From an uncultured Butyricicoccus sp. (GTDB taxonomy: Bacteria; Bacillota; Clostridia; Oscillospirales; Butyricicoccaceae): a stretch of DNA of 64,000 nucleotides. The notes beneath the pieces were generated by a model that did no database searches, was not told where the DNA came from, and saw only the letters and a program-made list of their open reading frames with translations. The DNA is taken from contig CALWBL010000003.1 of the NCBI GenBank assembly GCA_944376065.1, forward strand, positions 1 through 64,000, given 5' to 3'. This document shows positions 63,211 through 64,000 of this stretch, piece after piece. Positions within the stretch are counted from its first letter, which is position 1. Each line of letters begins with the position of its first letter. Made by a program: the position numbers and the translations under genes.

Positions 63211-64000
63211 CTATTTGTTTTCATCTAAAAATGTTTCAGCTATCAGCTTGTTAAGCTCTTTTGCAAAATGCGAAAGCCTTGCAGAAAGTCTTTTATAATC
63301 CATTCTGGTTGGCCCCATAATTCCGATAACACCTTGACCTAAACTTCCTATATCATACTTTGCATAAATCATAGAGGCATTGGAAAGCGGATTTTCACCA
63401 TTTTCCGGACCAATAAAAAACTGAATACCGTCCATGTTTTTGCAAACGGGAAGTAAATGCTTATCATCAGTTGTAATATAGTCAAGCAGTGCTTGTGCTT
63501 TATCTGGGTCACGGTATTCTGGAAATCTGAGAAGTTTATTTGCACCGTCTAAGAACACCTTTTGACTTCCAAGTTCATCTATCAGTTCTGCGATATACTC
63601 AGCGACTGGGGCGAGTAAGGCTGAAAGCCCTGCTGCACGTCTTACAACATCAAAACGTTCTGCTGTAATTTGACTTAAAGACAAACCAGCTAATGTTTGA
63701 TTTAAAATATAAGTTAGAAGTTCAGATTCATCTTTTGTGACTGGGGCAGAGGTATGAACCAGCTTGTTTTTAACCTGACCAGTATCTGTTACAACAACAA
63801 TAACAAATGTAGTCGTATCAACTGTTATAATTTCAAACTGTTTTATTACACATTTGTTCATATCTGGAGTTACAGCGACCGAAACGTAGTTTGTAAGGCT
63901 GGAAACCAACCGACCCGCCTCTTGAATCAGTCTATCTAGCTCTTTTGCCTTGCCTTTAAGCATTGCCTCAATTGGTGGTATATCTTTATCGGATATATCA
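63211..64000 (-). CDS. hrcA: Heat-inducible transcription repressor HrcA (5' end cut by window)
   Basis: The C-terminal ~262 residues of HrcA, the CIRCE-binding repressor of class I heat-shock genes. The reading frame stays open to the window edge, and full HrcA is ~340 aa, so the N-terminal winged helix lies outside. Visible blocks: LTNYVSVAVTP, a GAF-like core with VVTDTGQVKNKL, and the C-terminal IGPENGENPLSNASMIYAKYDIG, GVIGIMGPTRMDYKRLSARLSHFAKEL. First gene of the hrcA-grpE-dnaK-dnaJ operon; any CIRCE element would be beyond the window. Confidence 0.95.
   Translation of the reverse strand, partial: DISDKDIPPIEAMLKGKAKELDRLIQEAGRLVSSLTNYVSVAVTPDMNKCVIKQFEIITVDTTTFVIVVVTDTGQVKNKLVHTSAPVTKDESELLTYILNQTLAGLSLSQITAERFDVVRRAAGLSALLAPVAEYIAELIDELGSQKVFLDGANKLLRFPEYRDPDKAQALLDYITTDDKHLLPVCKNMDGIQFFIGPENGENPLSNASMIYAKYDIGSLGQGVIGIMGPTRMDYKRLSARLSHFAKELNKLIAETFLDENK

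Overview
The window is a chromosomal housekeeping segment from a low-G+C, Gram-positive, anaerobic Clostridia member, most likely of the Oscillospirales/Ruminococcaceae type. This rests on gene content and order: SepF, ZapA and an MreC/MreD/PBP2 block for division and shape; a SpoIVFA/SpoIVFB-like pair and a YtaF/MntP-like protein suggesting a spore-forming lineage; HPr kinase and a single major sigma factor behind dnaG; hrcA-grpE-dnaK-dnaJ; an A-type flavodiiron protein and L-lactate dehydrogenase suited to anaerobic fermentation. Sigma-A promoters (TTGACA-17-TATAAT type, many with a TGn extension), strong AGGAGG ribosome sites and hairpin-plus-T terminators occur throughout. I see no prophage, insertion sequence, CRISPR array or tRNA gene, and no gap without a gene exceeds about 285 bases.

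Layout. 1-2,700: the 3' end of a 5S rRNA, hisC and rarA. 2,700-9,000: an S1-domain RNA-binding protein; divergent DUF951 and uridine phosphorylase genes; a MATE exporter; the M23/M50 sporulation-type pair; ispD-ispF. 9,000-14,200 (minus strand): sepF; a DUF3006 gene with lysA; proB-proA-CYTH. 14,400-25,650 (plus): zapA-U32-maf-mreC-mreD-mrdA, then minD-mgsA, then hisS-aspS. 25,640-26,450: a minus-strand ytaF/mntP-like gene bracketed by inverted copies of a structured intergenic repeat, followed by a cytoplasmic GH13 enzyme. 28,000-34,300: rplS, lepB-rbgA-rnhB-yraN, an M19 dipeptidase, thrC and a phosphoesterase. 34,300-41,400: protein quality control (tig, clpP, clpX, lon) plus engB and a zinc-ribbon membrane protein. 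41,400-46,700: SCP2-like gene, ldh, an SLH-domain exported protein, and a MerR regulator coupled to a divergent DXS-like enzyme. 46,700-50,430 (minus): C_GCAxxG_C_C protein, amidase, PHP phosphoesterase, hprK. 50,600-54,400: rpmB, a small DUF6514-like gene and dnaG-rpoD. 54,600-59,400: aroQ-pepP, tatD-fprA and metA. 59,500-64,000: dnaJ, dnaK, grpE and hrcA, with hrcA cut by the window end.

Most of the window is conserved core genome. The points most worth a second look are: the DXS-like enzyme that has lost key phosphate-binding residues of true DXS and sits directly behind a MerR regulator with a textbook 19-bp-spacer operator; the inverted structured repeats around the ytaF-like gene; an inverted repeat that spans both the -10 box and the leader of rplS; a contracted mre/min locus that keeps minD but shows no minC, minE, rodA or mreB; and the acetyl-type specificity residue in MetA. 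Function calls come from motif recognition by eye; no database search was run.
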